A stretch of DNA of 64,000 bases from Caldifarciminota bacterium UBA5631 (lineage in GTDB: Bacteria > Hydrothermota > Hydrothermia > UBA1063): the NCBI GenBank assembly GCA_002421425.1, contig DIJZ01000011.1:1-64000 (forward strand). The letters run 5' to 3'. The translations under genes were made by a program, and so were the position numbers. How positions within the stretch are numbered: position 1 is the stretch's first letter; the number at the start of each line of letters is the position of its first letter. Below, one piece after another: positions 7,602 to 17,347 of this stretch. The notes beneath the pieces are model-generated. The model did no database searches. It was not told the DNA's origin and saw only the letters and a program-made list of their open reading frames with translations.

Positions 7602-9332
7602 ATGAAGGCAAAGTTTCAGAGAATCTTCTATATATCGGTTACTCTTTTATTTGTCCTTATTGCCTGCAGGCGCGAATTTAATGTGCCTCCAGAGATTAGA
7701 GTATTTGCCACGAAGAGTATTCCTCTGGGGATTTGCATTGAATTTGAGGTGATTGATGAGAATTTTGCCTACTCACGGGTTTATGTGAATGATTCTCTGT
7801 TAAAAACTTATAACCTTGATCAGGTAGTGGATACAATTGGAAATGTTGTGCCGTGGAATCATTACCGTATAAAAATTGTAGCGGTAGACGAGGGAGGGCT
7901 CACAAGTATCAAAGAAGTAGGTCTTGTCTTTGGACCTCCACCAGTGGTTAATAATCCATACCCCGGTGAGGTTTTCTGGCAAGGAGAAAGTGTAAATTTC
8001 ATTTGGGAGCCGGTGTCTAACGCAACAGGATATCATTTACAAGTCTCAAGAACTTATGATTTCAGCTCTATCCTGGTTGATACAGTGGTCTCTGTTTCCC
8101 ATTTCACAGGTTCATTTTTGGACTATGGATATTTGTACTTCCGAATTAGATCTTTAAAAGATACTTTGAGGGGTGATTGGTCTGACGTAACTGCCTTTCG
8201 ATTTGAAAGTATCTCTCCACCAGCCTTGCTTTATCCAATGAATGCAACCTTCTGGGTTGATGATACAGTTACCTTCGCATGGAGTTTAAAGGAAGGAGCA
8301 GAGTTTTACAGGTTTCAGATCTCAGCCGATTCGAATTTTGTTAACATAATTGTTGATTCTCTCTTAAATACAACATCCACCATTTGGCCATCTGCAGGGC
8401 AGATTGGAAGTTTCTTCTGGCGTGTGAAGGCAGGAAGAGGCTCCATATGGACAGGTTGGACAACTGCTGGAGCCTTTGACATAGCTATACCTTCTGCTCC
8501 AAACTTCATTATCCCTCCTGATGGTAGCTCATTCTGGAATAGTGAAGGTATAACTTTTTCATGGACATCGGTTAGAGGTGCTAGCAGTTATAATCTTGAA
8601 ATTTCCGCCAATTCTGCCTTTACTCAGATTGTTACGTCAGTCTACGTGTCAGGCACAACTTATAACTGGACTCCAGGCTCAAATATCGGCACGTTGTATA
8701 GCAGAGTGAAGGCCGTAAGGGGTAATAGAACGACCTTACCGTCAAATGTAATCAGTATAATTTCAATTAACTCAACTCCAGTGCTTATAAGCCCTTCAGA
8801 TGGAGCTGAGTTCTGGAATGCTGAGACACTGCTGTTCAGATGGAACAGTGTTCCGCTGGCTTCAAATTATAGACTTCAGGTATCAAAAGCCTCCGATTTC
8901 AATGTGACTTCTCTTGATGTAACACTTTCTGACACATATTATAGGTGTATCCCTACTAATATTAACGGAGGTGCCTTCTGGAGGGTAAGGGCTGAAAAGT
9001 CCGGAGTGAGTGGGTTTTATAGCAGTGTAAGGACCCTGCTTCTTTATCCCTATGAGGTTAGTAGCTTTGCGCCGTATAACATTCTTGGTTTTGAAGCATC
9101 AGGGAACTATGTGTATATGACTAGAAATGTTGGGAGTGACTTCATTCCTAATGGAGCTTTACTTATTTTAAATGTTTCCAACGCGGCGTCTCCTTATGTT
9201 GCAGGTGAATATATAGCTCAATACAGTTGGCCAACAAAGTTCACTGACATTTTTGTTTCCGGTAATTATGCCTACGTCGTTGATAGCATCTGGGGCTCAG
9301 GATATTTGATGTTATCAATCCTTCATCTGTAA
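7602..9332 (+). CDS. Lipoprotein with four FN3-like repeats, N-terminal part of a frameshifted gene
   Basis: The start is the ATG at 7602 behind GGAGGGGGG; the in-frame TTG at 7581 lies before the ribosome site. A signal peptide ends in the lipobox LIAC with Cys22, so the product is a membrane-anchored lipoprotein. Four fibronectin-III-like repeats of about 90 residues follow, each with the pattern P..G..FW....v.F.W..v..A..Y.LQIS. The beginning of an LVIVD beta-propeller comes after them. The frame is lost near 9301-9308 and ends in unrelated residues (LSILHL). The next frame continues the propeller at once, so this entry and 9383-9958 are one gene of about 785 codons with a one-base deletion. 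Role unknown; such proteins usually act at the cell surface. Confidence 0.8.
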   Translation: MKAKFQRIFYISVTLLFVLIACRREFNVPPEIRVFATKSIPLGICIEFEVIDENFAYSRVYVNDSLLKTYNLDQVVDTIGNVVPWNHYRIKIVAVDEGGLTSIKEVGLVFGPPPVVNNPYPGEVFWQGESVNFIWEPVSNATGYHLQVSRTYDFSSILVDTVVSVSHFTGSFLDYGYLYFRIRSLKDTLRGDWSDVTAFRFESISPPALLYPMNATFWVDDTVTFAWSLKEGAEFYRFQISADSNFVNIIVDSLLNTTSTIWPSAGQIGSFFWRVKAGRGSIWTGWTTAGAFDIAIPSAPNFIIPPDGSSFWNSEGITFSWTSVRGASSYNLEISANSAFTQIVTSVYVSGTTYNWTPGSNIGTLYSRVKAVRGNRTTLPSNVISIISINSTPVLISPSDGAEFWNAETLLFRWNSVPLASNYRLQVSKASDFNVTSLDVTLSDTYYRCIPTNINGGAFWRVRAEKSGVSGFYSSVRTLLLYPYEVSSFAPYNILGFEASGNYVYMTRNVGSDFIPNGALLILNVSNAASPYVAGEYIAQYSWPTKFTDIFVSGNYAYVVDSIWGSGYLMLSILHL

Positions 9333-9382
9333 CAGAAGTTGGTTTCTGGCAGGTTTATCCCTCCTTTACGTATTCAGTCTTT

Positions 9383-9958
9383 GTGCAGGGGAACTATGCT
9401 TATATTATTACGGGAAGTGGGAATTTCGCTTATTTCCAGATTCTGAATGTAAATTATCCTTCGAATCCTGTAATGGTAGGGAATCTTAGCATCACTGGGG
9501 CGAGAAAGGTCTTTATTTCCGGGCATTATGCTTTCATTGCAAGTGGCAGTCTTGGTGTATCCATTGTTGATGTCTCAAATCCTGCGGTCCCCAGGTTACG
9601 CGGTTCTATTAACACTCCAGGTGAAGCGGTGAATATTTTCGCGAATTCACATTACCTCTACGTGGCTGATGGTATAGGTGGGTTAACAATAGTGGATATA
9701 TCAAATCCTTCAAACCCTGTGTTAAGAGGAAGATACACTAACGTAAACGTTAGCGGAGTATGGGTAAAGAATAGCGTAGCCGCTACAACAGGGGCTAATA
9801 ATTTGCTTACAGCTATTGATGTGATCGACCCTTTAAACCCTTCGGAATTAGGGCGCTTGAGGCCACAGGGTGAAACGGGAAAGTGGGTTAAAGTAAGTGG
9901 AAATTATGCCTTTGTAGCAGATGAGAATAAGTTGCGGGTCATAAAGCTTAAGAATTAA
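9383..9958 (+). CDS. LVIVD-repeat beta-propeller, C-terminal part of the frameshifted lipoprotein gene
   Basis: This frame is homologous in pattern to the end of the preceding ORF and has LVIVD-type repeats (SIVDVSNPAVP, TIVDISNPSNP). Translation in this frame already makes sense from about 9304 (FDVINPSSVTEVG), well before the GTG at 9383. That shows the two ORFs belong to a single reading unit broken by a -1 shift. It is probably not translated on its own, as no ribosome site precedes 9383. A sequencing or assembly error in the TTT run is as likely as a true mutation. Confidence 0.7.
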   Translation: MQGNYAYIITGSGNFAYFQILNVNYPSNPVMVGNLSITGARKVFISGHYAFIASGSLGVSIVDVSNPAVPRLRGSINTPGEAVNIFANSHYLYVADGIGGLTIVDISNPSNPVLRGRYTNVNVSGVWVKNSVAATTGANNLLTAIDVIDPLNPSELGRLRPQGETGKWVKVSGNYAFVADENKLRVIKLKN

Positions 9959-10000
9959 TAAGTCCACTTGCCGTATAATTTCATAAGGGCAGGAGGAGTA

Positions 10001-10292
10001 ATGACAGAGATAGAAATTAAGGATGTTATGGGGAGAATGTTCCTGATCTGTGTATGGTGTGCGTTCCTCCTGAGCTTCGTGCAGATTCCAACTGGAAGCG
10101 CTTGGAAAGATATATTTATGAAATTAATAGCAAGATTCCGGTAGTATATATTGATATTTCTAAAACCCTGAATAAGCGAGGAAAAGAAACGTCGAATAGG
10201 GAGATTGCATAGTAAATTGCAAGTTAATTAAATCTTTTGTGCTGAGTAAAGAAAGGTTTCAGAAAGAAGTGAAAGAAGCTTTGAAAGAATAG
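10001..10292 (+). pseudogene. Short decayed gene with at least two frame changes
   Basis: The 430-base gap before ptb is not featureless. An ATG at 10001 behind AGGAGG (with TATAAT at 9974-9979) opens a short frame. Protein-like sequence then continues in a second frame from 10039 (VPDLCMVCVPPELRADSNWK ... IPVVYIDISKTL) to a TAG at 10210. A third frame runs from 10212 (FVLSKERFQKEVKEALKE) to a TAG at 10290. Together this reads as about 97 codons of one protein broken by frameshifts. I do not recognise the family. Nothing further is visible from 10293 to 10394. Confidence 0.45.
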
Positions 10293-10408
10293 TCTGCTTA
10301 AGCTGAGCTCCAATTTAATGCGTTGAAAGGGGATAAAGGGTTCGTTAGCTATTTTGCTGACTTGCCGTTTCTTTTCCTTTAAAATAATTGTTAAAAGGAG
10401 TGTTAAAT

Positions 10409-11302
10409 ATGTTCAAGAATTTTGATGATGTAATTCAGCTGGCAAAAAGCAAGGGAAGAAAGAAGATCGCTGTGGTGGAGGGGGTTTCAGAGGAGATCGT
10501 TGAAGGGCTTAAACTTGCGAAGGAACTGGCATTTCCTATTCTTATTGGTGATTCTGAGAAGATAAAGAAGTTTGCGGAGGCCCAAGGGATTGATGAGTAT
10601 GAGGTTATGGATTCTAAGAGCCCTGTGGAGTCAGCCTTTAAGGCTTGTGATCTCGTGAAAGAGGGAAAAGCTGATTTTCTAATGAAAGGCAAGATTGATA
10701 CACCAACATTTCTGAGGAGCCTTCTGGATAAGGAGAGAGGGATTCGAATTGACAAGATTTTCTCACACATAACTCTTCTTGAGGTTCCCAACTACCACAA
10801 GCTGGTATTTCTGACTGATGCCGGAATGAATATTAGACCCGATTTGAAAATGAAAATCAGTATACTTCAAAACGCTATTGATATTATGAAAACCCTGGGC
10901 TATGATGAAATAAAAGTCGCTTTTCTTGCTTCTCTTGAAATCTTGCATGAGGATATGCCCGAAACCATCGACTTTGCCGCTATTTCAAAACTTCAGGATA
11001 GAAGCTTTTTCAAAGGCGTTAAAGTATACCTTGATGGGCCAATGGGATTTGATATAGCTGTTTCAAAGAGAGCAGCGGAGCTCAAGGGTATTACTTCTGT
11101 TGTCAGCGGTGATGCAGATCTGTGGATGGTCCCCGATGTAGCATCGGGTAATATTCTGGCAAAGGCTTTGATCTACATTGCTAAGGCAAAGGCTGGAGGC
11201 TTGATCTACGGAGCAAAAGTCCCTGTAGTACTTCTGTCCAGAGCTGATGAACCTGAGTTGAAATATTACTCAATTGCTTTTGCAGTGGCGGCTTGTGGAT
11301 AG
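10409..11302 (+). CDS. ptb: Phosphate butyryltransferase / phosphotransacylase family enzyme
   Basis: The start is the ATG at 10409, eight bases after AAGGAG. The 297-residue length and sequence pattern (ADFLMKGKIDTPTFLR, DAGMNIRPDL, LDGPMGFDIAVS, GDADLWMVPDVASGNILAKAL) match the PTB branch of the phosphate acetyl/butyryltransferase family. These enzymes interconvert acyl-CoA and acyl phosphate in fermentative ATP formation. No butyrate kinase gene is adjacent, so the physiological direction and acyl chain are unknown. Its 3' end overlaps birA. Confidence 0.88.
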   Translation: MFKNFDDVIQLAKSKGRKKIAVVEGVSEEIVEGLKLAKELAFPILIGDSEKIKKFAEAQGIDEYEVMDSKSPVESAFKACDLVKEGKADFLMKGKIDTPTFLRSLLDKERGIRIDKIFSHITLLEVPNYHKLVFLTDAGMNIRPDLKMKISILQNAIDIMKTLGYDEIKVAFLASLEILHEDMPETIDFAAISKLQDRSFFKGVKVYLDGPMGFDIAVSKRAAELKGITSVVSGDADLWMVPDVASGNILAKALIYIAKAKAGGLIYGAKVPVVLLSRADEPELKYYSIAFAVAACG

Positions 11303-11966
11303 GTACCACTTAAAGGTCTGTGAGTCTACAAATGATACTGCCAGGTTCTTCCTGGAGAGTGGGGTGAAAGTTCCTTTTGTAGTTACTGCTGAAGTTCAGA
11401 CCCGTGGAAGGGGACAGAGAACCAGGAAATGGGCTTCTGAAAAAGGCGGTTTGTATTCTTCTTTTGCTCTTGAAAAAATGCATTCCCGCAAAGCATTAAT
11501 TCTTGGTGCACATTCGGCGTATTATGTTCTGGTAAAATACTTACCAGTAAAGGTTAGGTTTCCAAATGATTTGATGGTGGAGAACAGAAAAATCGGAGGT
11601 GTTCTCGTCGAACAAACGAATTCCGCTACGATAATAGGAATAGGAATCAATGTAAATCAGAGAGAGTTTCCTGAGGAGCTTCACGGCAACGCCACAAGTC
11701 TGTTTCTTGAGAAAGGGATGGAGTTCGATATTATGGAGATCACAAACCATCTTGTTAATGCTGTAGAAAGGCTAAAAAGAGTTGGATATGAGAGCCTGTT
11801 TGAGGAATATGTGAAGACAGTCTTTCGGGGTGGTGAGTGTGTTATTCATTTGAAAAATGGAAGGGAAATAAGTTGCGTGATTGAGAAAGTGGATAAGGAG
11901 TTTAATGTTTACACAACGAGTGGCAACTTTCTTTTTGATGACATTATATGGATCGAATGGCTATAA
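11295..11966 (+). CDS. birA: Biotin-[acetyl-CoA-carboxylase] ligase, short form without DNA-binding domain
   Basis: BirA catalytic motifs are visible: ESTNDTA, QTRGRGQRTRKW (biotinoyl-AMP loop), RFPNDLM, KIGGVLVE and GIGINVN. The protein attaches biotin to carboxylase or decarboxylase carrier domains. It has about 223 residues and lacks the N-terminal winged-helix of bifunctional BirA, so it should not repress transcription. The start is uncertain: GTG at 11295 is chosen, with TTG at 11274 possible, and both overlap ptb. It overlaps coaX by 19 bases, a common birA-coaX arrangement. Confidence 0.92.
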   Translation: MDRYHLKVCESTNDTARFFLESGVKVPFVVTAEVQTRGRGQRTRKWASEKGGLYSSFALEKMHSRKALILGAHSAYYVLVKYLPVKVRFPNDLMVENRKIGGVLVEQTNSATIIGIGINVNQREFPEELHGNATSLFLEKGMEFDIMEITNHLVNAVERLKRVGYESLFEEYVKTVFRGGECVIHLKNGREISCVIEKVDKEFNVYTTSGNFLFDDIIWIEWL

Positions 11967-12715
11967 TCATCTGTGTTGATATAGGCAACCGGAATGTGAA
12001 AACCGGATATTTCAATTATGAAGGATTATTATTTGTAGAAGACGGTTTTCCAAAAGAAGATGAATTAAGGAAAGCTGAGGTACTGATATACAGTTCAGTA
12101 TCCGATAAGAAATTAAAGAACCTACAAAGTCTACTGGAATCTGCCAGTTTTTCAGGAAAGGTTTTAAGAGTGAAGCCACAGGCAACGGGCCTAAAAGTAA
12201 GTTATAAAAAACCTGAGCAGCTTGGTGACGATAGAACCGCTTTTGCTTTTCATATATGGAAAAAATTAGGGCATGGATTGGGGATTGATGCCGGAACTTT
12301 CATTAACATAGAATGGGTCAGCGGTGGCACGCATTATCCATTAGTAATTTTTCCGGGTATTAAGATCTTGCAGGAATGCTTTAAAAAAGGCGAAAGGCTC
12401 AAGGATCTCGAATTTAACCAGCTCTTCTTTACTGGACATGCAAAGTTTGGGTTTCCCAATTTTAGTTTTTCCCTGATGAATAGCTGGATTCCTCATTCCA
12501 GTGAGGAGTGCATGGGCCTTGGCTTGTTACTTTCTCTAAAGGGACTAATTAATGAAGTAGTTGCAATGACTAAAGAAACGAACGTCATCTTTACCGGAGG
12601 TGATGGATTATTTTTGAAGAAACTTTTGGGCGATAATGGCGTCTATGAAAAAGATGCAGTTCTGCTTGGATTATATGAATACTACACTGCGTCTGTTCAG
12701 GATTCTAAACTTTGA
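11948..12715 (+). CDS. coaX: Type III pantothenate kinase CoaX
   Basis: This 255-residue protein phosphorylates pantothenate, the first step of CoA synthesis. The ASKHA-fold motifs are present: VDIGNRNVK near the N-terminus (phosphate binding), QLGDDRTA (the G-D-R pantothenate segment), GIDAGTFINIE and FTGGDG. ATG at 11948 or 11957 could be the start. Its end overlaps the end of the convergent hflX by 19 bases, leaving no space for a terminator between the two. Confidence 0.92.
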   Translation: MDRMAIIICVDIGNRNVKTGYFNYEGLLFVEDGFPKEDELRKAEVLIYSSVSDKKLKNLQSLLESASFSGKVLRVKPQATGLKVSYKKPEQLGDDRTAFAFHIWKKLGHGLGIDAGTFINIEWVSGGTHYPLVIFPGIKILQECFKKGERLKDLEFNQLFFTGHAKFGFPNFSFSLMNSWIPHSSEECMGLGLLLSLKGLINEVVAMTKETNVIFTGGDGLFLKKLLGDNGVYEKDAVLLGLYEYYTASVQDSKL

Positions 12716-13803
12716 AATTTTCTAATGATTTCTTTCTTAAGTTCATCAATGCCCTTTTTAAGCTTTGCAGAAACAAATAAAGCGTAAGGGTATTTCTCCC
12801 TGAGTCTTTCGATAACTGAAGGCTCTATTACAAGATCAACTTTGTTGAATACATTCAGGATTGGCTTGTTCCCACATTCAATGTCATTTAGGACTGATTG
12901 AACCGTCTCTATTTTTGGCTCGACGGGTTCGTTTGTAATATCAATCACGTGAATCAAAAGATCCGCTTCTCTTGCGACTCCCAGAGTTGCTTTGAATGAG
13001 GCGATCAGGTGATGAGGGATATCTTCTATAAAACCGACAGTATCCGAAACTACTACTTGCTTTTCGAGAGTATTCTGGAACATCATCCTGGTAGTGGCAT
13101 CCAGAGTGGAAAAGGGTCTGTCTTCCACAGGTAGGGCGGATTTAGTGAGCAGGTTCATTATAGAAGATTTCCCGGAGTTCGTGTATCCTACAAGGGTTAC
13201 TTTGTAAATCTCGCGCCTTCTTCGGTAGTGCAATTGTCTCGTTTTTTCAATTTCCATAAGTTCCCTTTGAAGGTGAGAAATTCTATCCTTGATTTTTCTT
13301 CTATCGACTTCAAGTTTCTTTTCCCCAGGACCCCTTGTCCCAATTCCACCCCCCAGTCTTGATAAATCTACCCCCTTTCCTGTAAGGCGTGTCATCCGAT
13401 AAAGAAGTTGTGCGAGTTCCACCTGAATCTTGGCTTCTATGGTTTCGGCATGCTGGGCGAATATATCAAGAATCAGTTCAGTGCGGTCAATTATCTTGCA
13501 CTTGATTATTTCTTCGAGGTTACGAACCTGAGAGGGAGATAGGTCCTGATCAAAAATTACGAGATCGATTCCAAATTTTTCACAAATTTCTTGAATTTCA
13601 AAGGCTTTACCTTTTCCAACGAGATATGCAGGATCAAAGGAAGGTCGAATCTGGAGAATCTTCTCGAAGACCTCAGCACCTGCTGCTTTCGCAAGTTGCT
13701 GAAGTTCTTCAAGTCTGTCAAGTTCATGCCACCTTCCCTGAGAAGAGTTGCAAACCCCAACAAGGAGGGCTTTTTCAGTGGGTTTTTCAGAAGTTAAATA
13801 CAT
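12697..13803 (-). CDS. hflX: Ribosome-associated GTPase HflX
   Basis: The 368-residue protein carries the HflX N-terminal domain (FDPAYLVGKGKAFEI), the glycine-rich linker GGGIGTRGPGEKKLE, and a GTPase domain with GYTNSGKSS (G1), DTVGFIEDIPH (G3) and NKVD (G4). HflX binds the large ribosomal subunit and splits stalled ribosomes under stress. It is the last gene of the tig-clpP-clpX-lon-hflX operon and overlaps lon by 17 bases, which fits a shared stress role. Confidence 0.97.
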   Translation of the reverse strand: MYLTSEKPTEKALLVGVCNSSQGRWHELDRLEELQQLAKAAGAEVFEKILQIRPSFDPAYLVGKGKAFEIQEICEKFGIDLVIFDQDLSPSQVRNLEEIIKCKIIDRTELILDIFAQHAETIEAKIQVELAQLLYRMTRLTGKGVDLSRLGGGIGTRGPGEKKLEVDRRKIKDRISHLQRELMEIEKTRQLHYRRRREIYKVTLVGYTNSGKSSIMNLLTKSALPVEDRPFSTLDATTRMMFQNTLEKQVVVSDTVGFIEDIPHHLIASFKATLGVAREADLLIHVIDITNEPVEPKIETVQSVLNDIECGNKPILNVFNKVDLVIEPSVIERLREKYPYALFVSAKLKKGIDELKKEIIRKFQSLES

Positions 13804-16084
13804 CCTTCACAATTTCACTGACATGTTTGACGAACTTAATATTCAGTTTTTCAGTAATGTCTTTCTTTATTTCGTCGACATCTTTCTTGTTTTCGAACGG
13901 AACATATACCGTAGTTAAACCATGTCTCTTCGCAGCAAGAAGTTTCTCTTCAAGTCCACCAATTGCAAGGACTTGCCCTGTAATGGTTATTTCACCGGTC
14001 ATCCCAACATCACTGGGAACTGTTTTCCCTGTGAGGCTTGAAAGCATGGCAACGAGGATTGTAACTCCCGCTGAAGGCCCGTCTTTTGGAATGGATCCTT
14101 CTGGAACATGAAGGTGGAGGTCTATTTTGTTGTAAAAATCCCTCTCCAGGCCGAAATCCAGGTAGTTCGTTCGAATGTACGTTAGAGCTGCCTTCGCGGA
14201 TTCTTTCATAATATCTCCCAGTTGTCCTGTTAATTCAAGTTTTCCGCTTCCATCCATCTTTGCGACTTCGATTCTGAGGATTTCGCCCCCAAATTCTGTC
14301 CAGGCAAGCCCGTATGCGACACCGGCGGGAAGGGTTTCTGTAAGTTCTCTTAGCCTGTAACGTGGTTGTCCCAGGAATTCTTCGAGATTTGCTGCAGAAA
14401 CTTTTATTTTCTTATTCTCGTCGGCATAAATTTTTGCCGCCTTCCTAGTTATTTTTGCAATTTGTCTTTCCAGTTCGCGAAGCCCTGCCTCTCTTGAATA
14501 TTCATTTATAATGCGGTGAACTGCCTTCGCTGTAACCTGCAGGGTTCCATCAGGGAGTCCCGAGGCTCTTATTTGCTTTGGAAGTAAAAACTTTTTAGCG
14601 ATATGGAATTTTTCATTTTCAAGGTAACCTCTAATCGGAATTACTTCCATTCTGTCAAGGAGAGGTTTTGGTATGGTGTAGGTAGTATTGGCAGTAGTGA
14701 TAAACAAAACTTGAGAGAGGTCGTAATCCACCTCCAGGTAATGGTCCTGAAAGAATTTGTTTATTTCGGGGTCAAGAACCTCCATAAGAGCTGCCTGTGG
14801 GTCTCCTCTCCAATCCTGACCGACCTTGTCAATTTCATCCAATAAGAATACGGGGTTTGAACTCCCCGCCCTTCTTATCTGCTGAATGATCTTTCCGGGA
14901 AGCGCCCCGACATAGGTTCTCCTGTGGCCCTTTATTTCTGCCTCGTCCCTCAAACCTCCAAGGGAGATCCGCACGAACTTTCTGTTAAGAGCCCTTGCAA
15001 TGGATTTTGCCAGGGATGTTTTCCCCACCCCTGGCGGACCAACGAAGCAAATAACCTGCCCCCTGACTTCACCTTTCAGCTTTAATACCGCCAGATACTC
15101 AAGAATTCTCTCTTTTTGCTCTTCAAGCCCGTAGTGGTCTTCGTCTAGAATTTCTCGGGCATGGTTTATGTCGAGGTTGTCTTCTGTGTATACACCCCAG
15201 GGAAGGTTAATTAGCCAGTCCAGGTAGTTTCTCAAAACTGTAGAATCAGGTGACATTGAGGGAGTTCTCCTGAGTTTATTCAGTTCTCCCAGGGCTTTCT
15301 TTTTCACGTCTTCAGGCATCAGAGAATCACGGATTGCCTTCTCCATATTGTCGAATTCATCTTCCTCAGTGGTGCCTAATTCTTTCTGGATCTCTTTAAT
15401 TTCCTGCTGTAAGAAATATTGTTTTTGGTATTTCTTGATTTCTTCGGAAACCCTTGATTCAATATTGATTTTCAGGTTCATGAACTCGATTTCTCTAAGA
15501 AGAATGTCTACGAGCCTTCGGAGAAGATCCCCAAGATCGTTGATCCTGAATAGTTCAATCTGCTCATCAAATTTTAGTCTAAGGGCATTCAACACCTTGA
15601 AAGCAATCCCCCAGGGGTCAGCCGATTCGTCGAAAACATTAAAGGCGCCTTCAGGAACATTTTTTGCAAGCTCAATATATTTGGCGAAGTATTCTCTTAG
15701 CAATCTTACGTAATTTCCAATATCAGGATTCTCTGGAACCAGGAGTTCTACAGGTTCGTAGTACGCATAAAAAGTATCATCCTGATAAACCAGTTCAGTG
15801 ATTCTCACTTTCTCAAGACCCTCCACGATGGCGCGAATTGAACCATCAGGAGGCACAATATGCTGGATAAAGAGCCCCACCGTTCCATACTCAAGAAGGT
15901 CTGTCATTGATGATGGAGACTCTAATTCTGCATTGAGCTGTGTCACAAAAAGAGCCTGCTTGTTTAAAGTGAGCGCTTCCCTTGCAGCTTTCAATGAAAA
16001 AGGTCTTCCAATCATTACTGGTGATACCACCGATGGATAAATTATTAATTCCCTTGTTATAATTACAGGAAGTCTATTTTCCAT
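13787..16084 (-). CDS. lon: ATP-dependent protease Lon
   Basis: This 765-residue LonA protease has an N-terminal substrate-binding domain (1-200), a coiled-coil stretch (200-270), an AAA+ module with GPPGVGKT at 349-356 and FLLDEIDK, and the protease domain. The catalytic Ser671 sits in PKDGPSAG and Lys714 in GGLEEKLLAAKR, 43 residues apart as in the E. coli enzyme. It degrades misfolded and short-lived cytoplasmic proteins. The gene sits between clpX and hflX. Confidence 0.98.
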   Translation of the reverse strand: MENRLPVIITRELIIYPSVVSPVMIGRPFSLKAAREALTLNKQALFVTQLNAELESPSSMTDLLEYGTVGLFIQHIVPPDGSIRAIVEGLEKVRITELVYQDDTFYAYYEPVELLVPENPDIGNYVRLLREYFAKYIELAKNVPEGAFNVFDESADPWGIAFKVLNALRLKFDEQIELFRINDLGDLLRRLVDILLREIEFMNLKINIESRVSEEIKKYQKQYFLQQEIKEIQKELGTTEEDEFDNMEKAIRDSLMPEDVKKKALGELNKLRRTPSMSPDSTVLRNYLDWLINLPWGVYTEDNLDINHAREILDEDHYGLEEQKERILEYLAVLKLKGEVRGQVICFVGPPGVGKTSLAKSIARALNRKFVRISLGGLRDEAEIKGHRRTYVGALPGKIIQQIRRAGSSNPVFLLDEIDKVGQDWRGDPQAALMEVLDPEINKFFQDHYLEVDYDLSQVLFITTANTTYTIPKPLLDRMEVIPIRGYLENEKFHIAKKFLLPKQIRASGLPDGTLQVTAKAVHRIINEYSREAGLRELERQIAKITRKAAKIYADENKKIKVSAANLEEFLGQPRYRLRELTETLPAGVAYGLAWTEFGGEILRIEVAKMDGSGKLELTGQLGDIMKESAKAALTYIRTNYLDFGLERDFYNKIDLHLHVPEGSIPKDGPSAGVTILVAMLSSLTGKTVPSDVGMTGEITITGQVLAIGGLEEKLLAAKRHGLTTVYVPFENKKDVDEIKKDITEKLNIKFVKHVSEIVKDVFNF

Positions 16085-16092
16085 AGCAGCTT

Positions 16093-17346
16093 TTAAGGCC
16101 TTTCCCTTCTTCGTTTGAGGTTATCTGAAAAGATTATAACGGGCTCCTTTCCACTGGTAATTACTTCTTTATCTACAATCACTTCTTCAACAGGTTTCTT
16201 GAGTTTCATTGTTGGGAGTTTGAACATTGTTTCAAGTAATGCTTTTTCAATAATGTTCCTTAAACCCCTTGCACCTGTCTTTGTCTGAATAGAAATTTCC
16301 GCAATAGCATCCAGGGCGTCATCGGTGAAGGTGAGCCTTGCATTTTCCATTTCGAAGAATCTCTGATACTGCTTAATAATTGCGTCCCGGGGTTCAGTCA
16401 GGATCTTTATTAATTCTCTTTTGCCAAGGGAGTGTAAAGGTACAATCAATGGTATTCTCCCAATGAATTCAGGAAGAAACCCGTATTTTACAAGATCATG
16501 AGGCTCCACTTTGGACACAAGATCATCGTAACTGAGGCGTGCCATATCTTTCACATTTGACTTAAAGCCCATCTCAGTGGAACCCATCCGATTCCTTATT
16601 ATGTCTTCAACTCCAACGAAAGCTCCACCCATAATAAAGAGGATGTTGGAAGTGTCTAACTGGAACGATCCCTGCTCTGGCATTTTCTTGTTACTCCGCA
16701 TAGGAACATTTACCACATGGCCTTCAAGCAACTTTAGAAGCTCTTCCTGAACGCCTTCACCTGATACGTCGCGACCTGTTGTTGGTTTGTAAGCAATTTT
16801 GTCAATTTCATCAAGATAGACAATCCCATATGACGCCTTTTCTAAATCACCACCCGCATTCTGAATCAATCTCAGGAGAACAGTTTCAACATCCTCACCC
16901 ACGTAGCCTGATTCTGTAAGAGACGTGACATCGAAAATCGCGAAGGGAACATCCAGGAGTTTTGCGAGGGTTTTGGCAAGCAAAGTTTTTCCACAACCAG
17001 TAGGTCCTATGAGGAGGACGTTTGTTTTTTGAAGTTCGATGTCTTTTTTGGGGTTTACAATTCTCTTGTAATGGTTGTATACGGCTACTGAGAGAACTTT
17101 CTTCGCAAAGTCCTGGCCCACAACATAGTCATCCAGGTAAACTTTGATCTCTTCAGGTGTTGGCAAATTGAAAGTTCTAAATTCTTTCTTTGTTTTCTCT
17201 TCGTCGATAATGATTTCATTGGCAATCCTTACACAGTCTTCACATATATATGCATCAATTCCAGAAATGAATCTCAGGTTATCGCTTTTTGGTCTTCCGC
17301 AGAAGGAGCAGTGGACAATCCTGTCCCGGCTAGATTTTCTTGGCAT
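16093..17346 (-). CDS. clpX: ClpX, ATPase subunit of the ClpXP protease
   Basis: The 417-residue protein has the N-terminal C4 zinc-binding domain (Cys13, Cys16, Cys35, Cys38), a Walker A motif GPTGCGKT, Walker B YLDEIDK and the sensor/GARGLRNIIE region. It unfolds tagged substrates and feeds them into ClpP. It follows clpP with a one-base gap and precedes lon by eight bases. Confidence 0.98.
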   Translation of the reverse strand: MPRKSSRDRIVHCSFCGRPKSDNLRFISGIDAYICEDCVRIANEIIIDEEKTKKEFRTFNLPTPEEIKVYLDDYVVGQDFAKKVLSVAVYNHYKRIVNPKKDIELQKTNVLLIGPTGCGKTLLAKTLAKLLDVPFAIFDVTSLTESGYVGEDVETVLLRLIQNAGGDLEKASYGIVYLDEIDKIAYKPTTGRDVSGEGVQEELLKLLEGHVVNVPMRSNKKMPEQGSFQLDTSNILFIMGGAFVGVEDIIRNRMGSTEMGFKSNVKDMARLSYDDLVSKVEPHDLVKYGFLPEFIGRIPLIVPLHSLGKRELIKILTEPRDAIIKQYQRFFEMENARLTFTDDALDAIAEISIQTKTGARGLRNIIEKALLETMFKLPTMKLKKPVEEVIVDKEVITSGKEPVIIFSDNLKRRRERP

Positions 17347-17347
17347 T

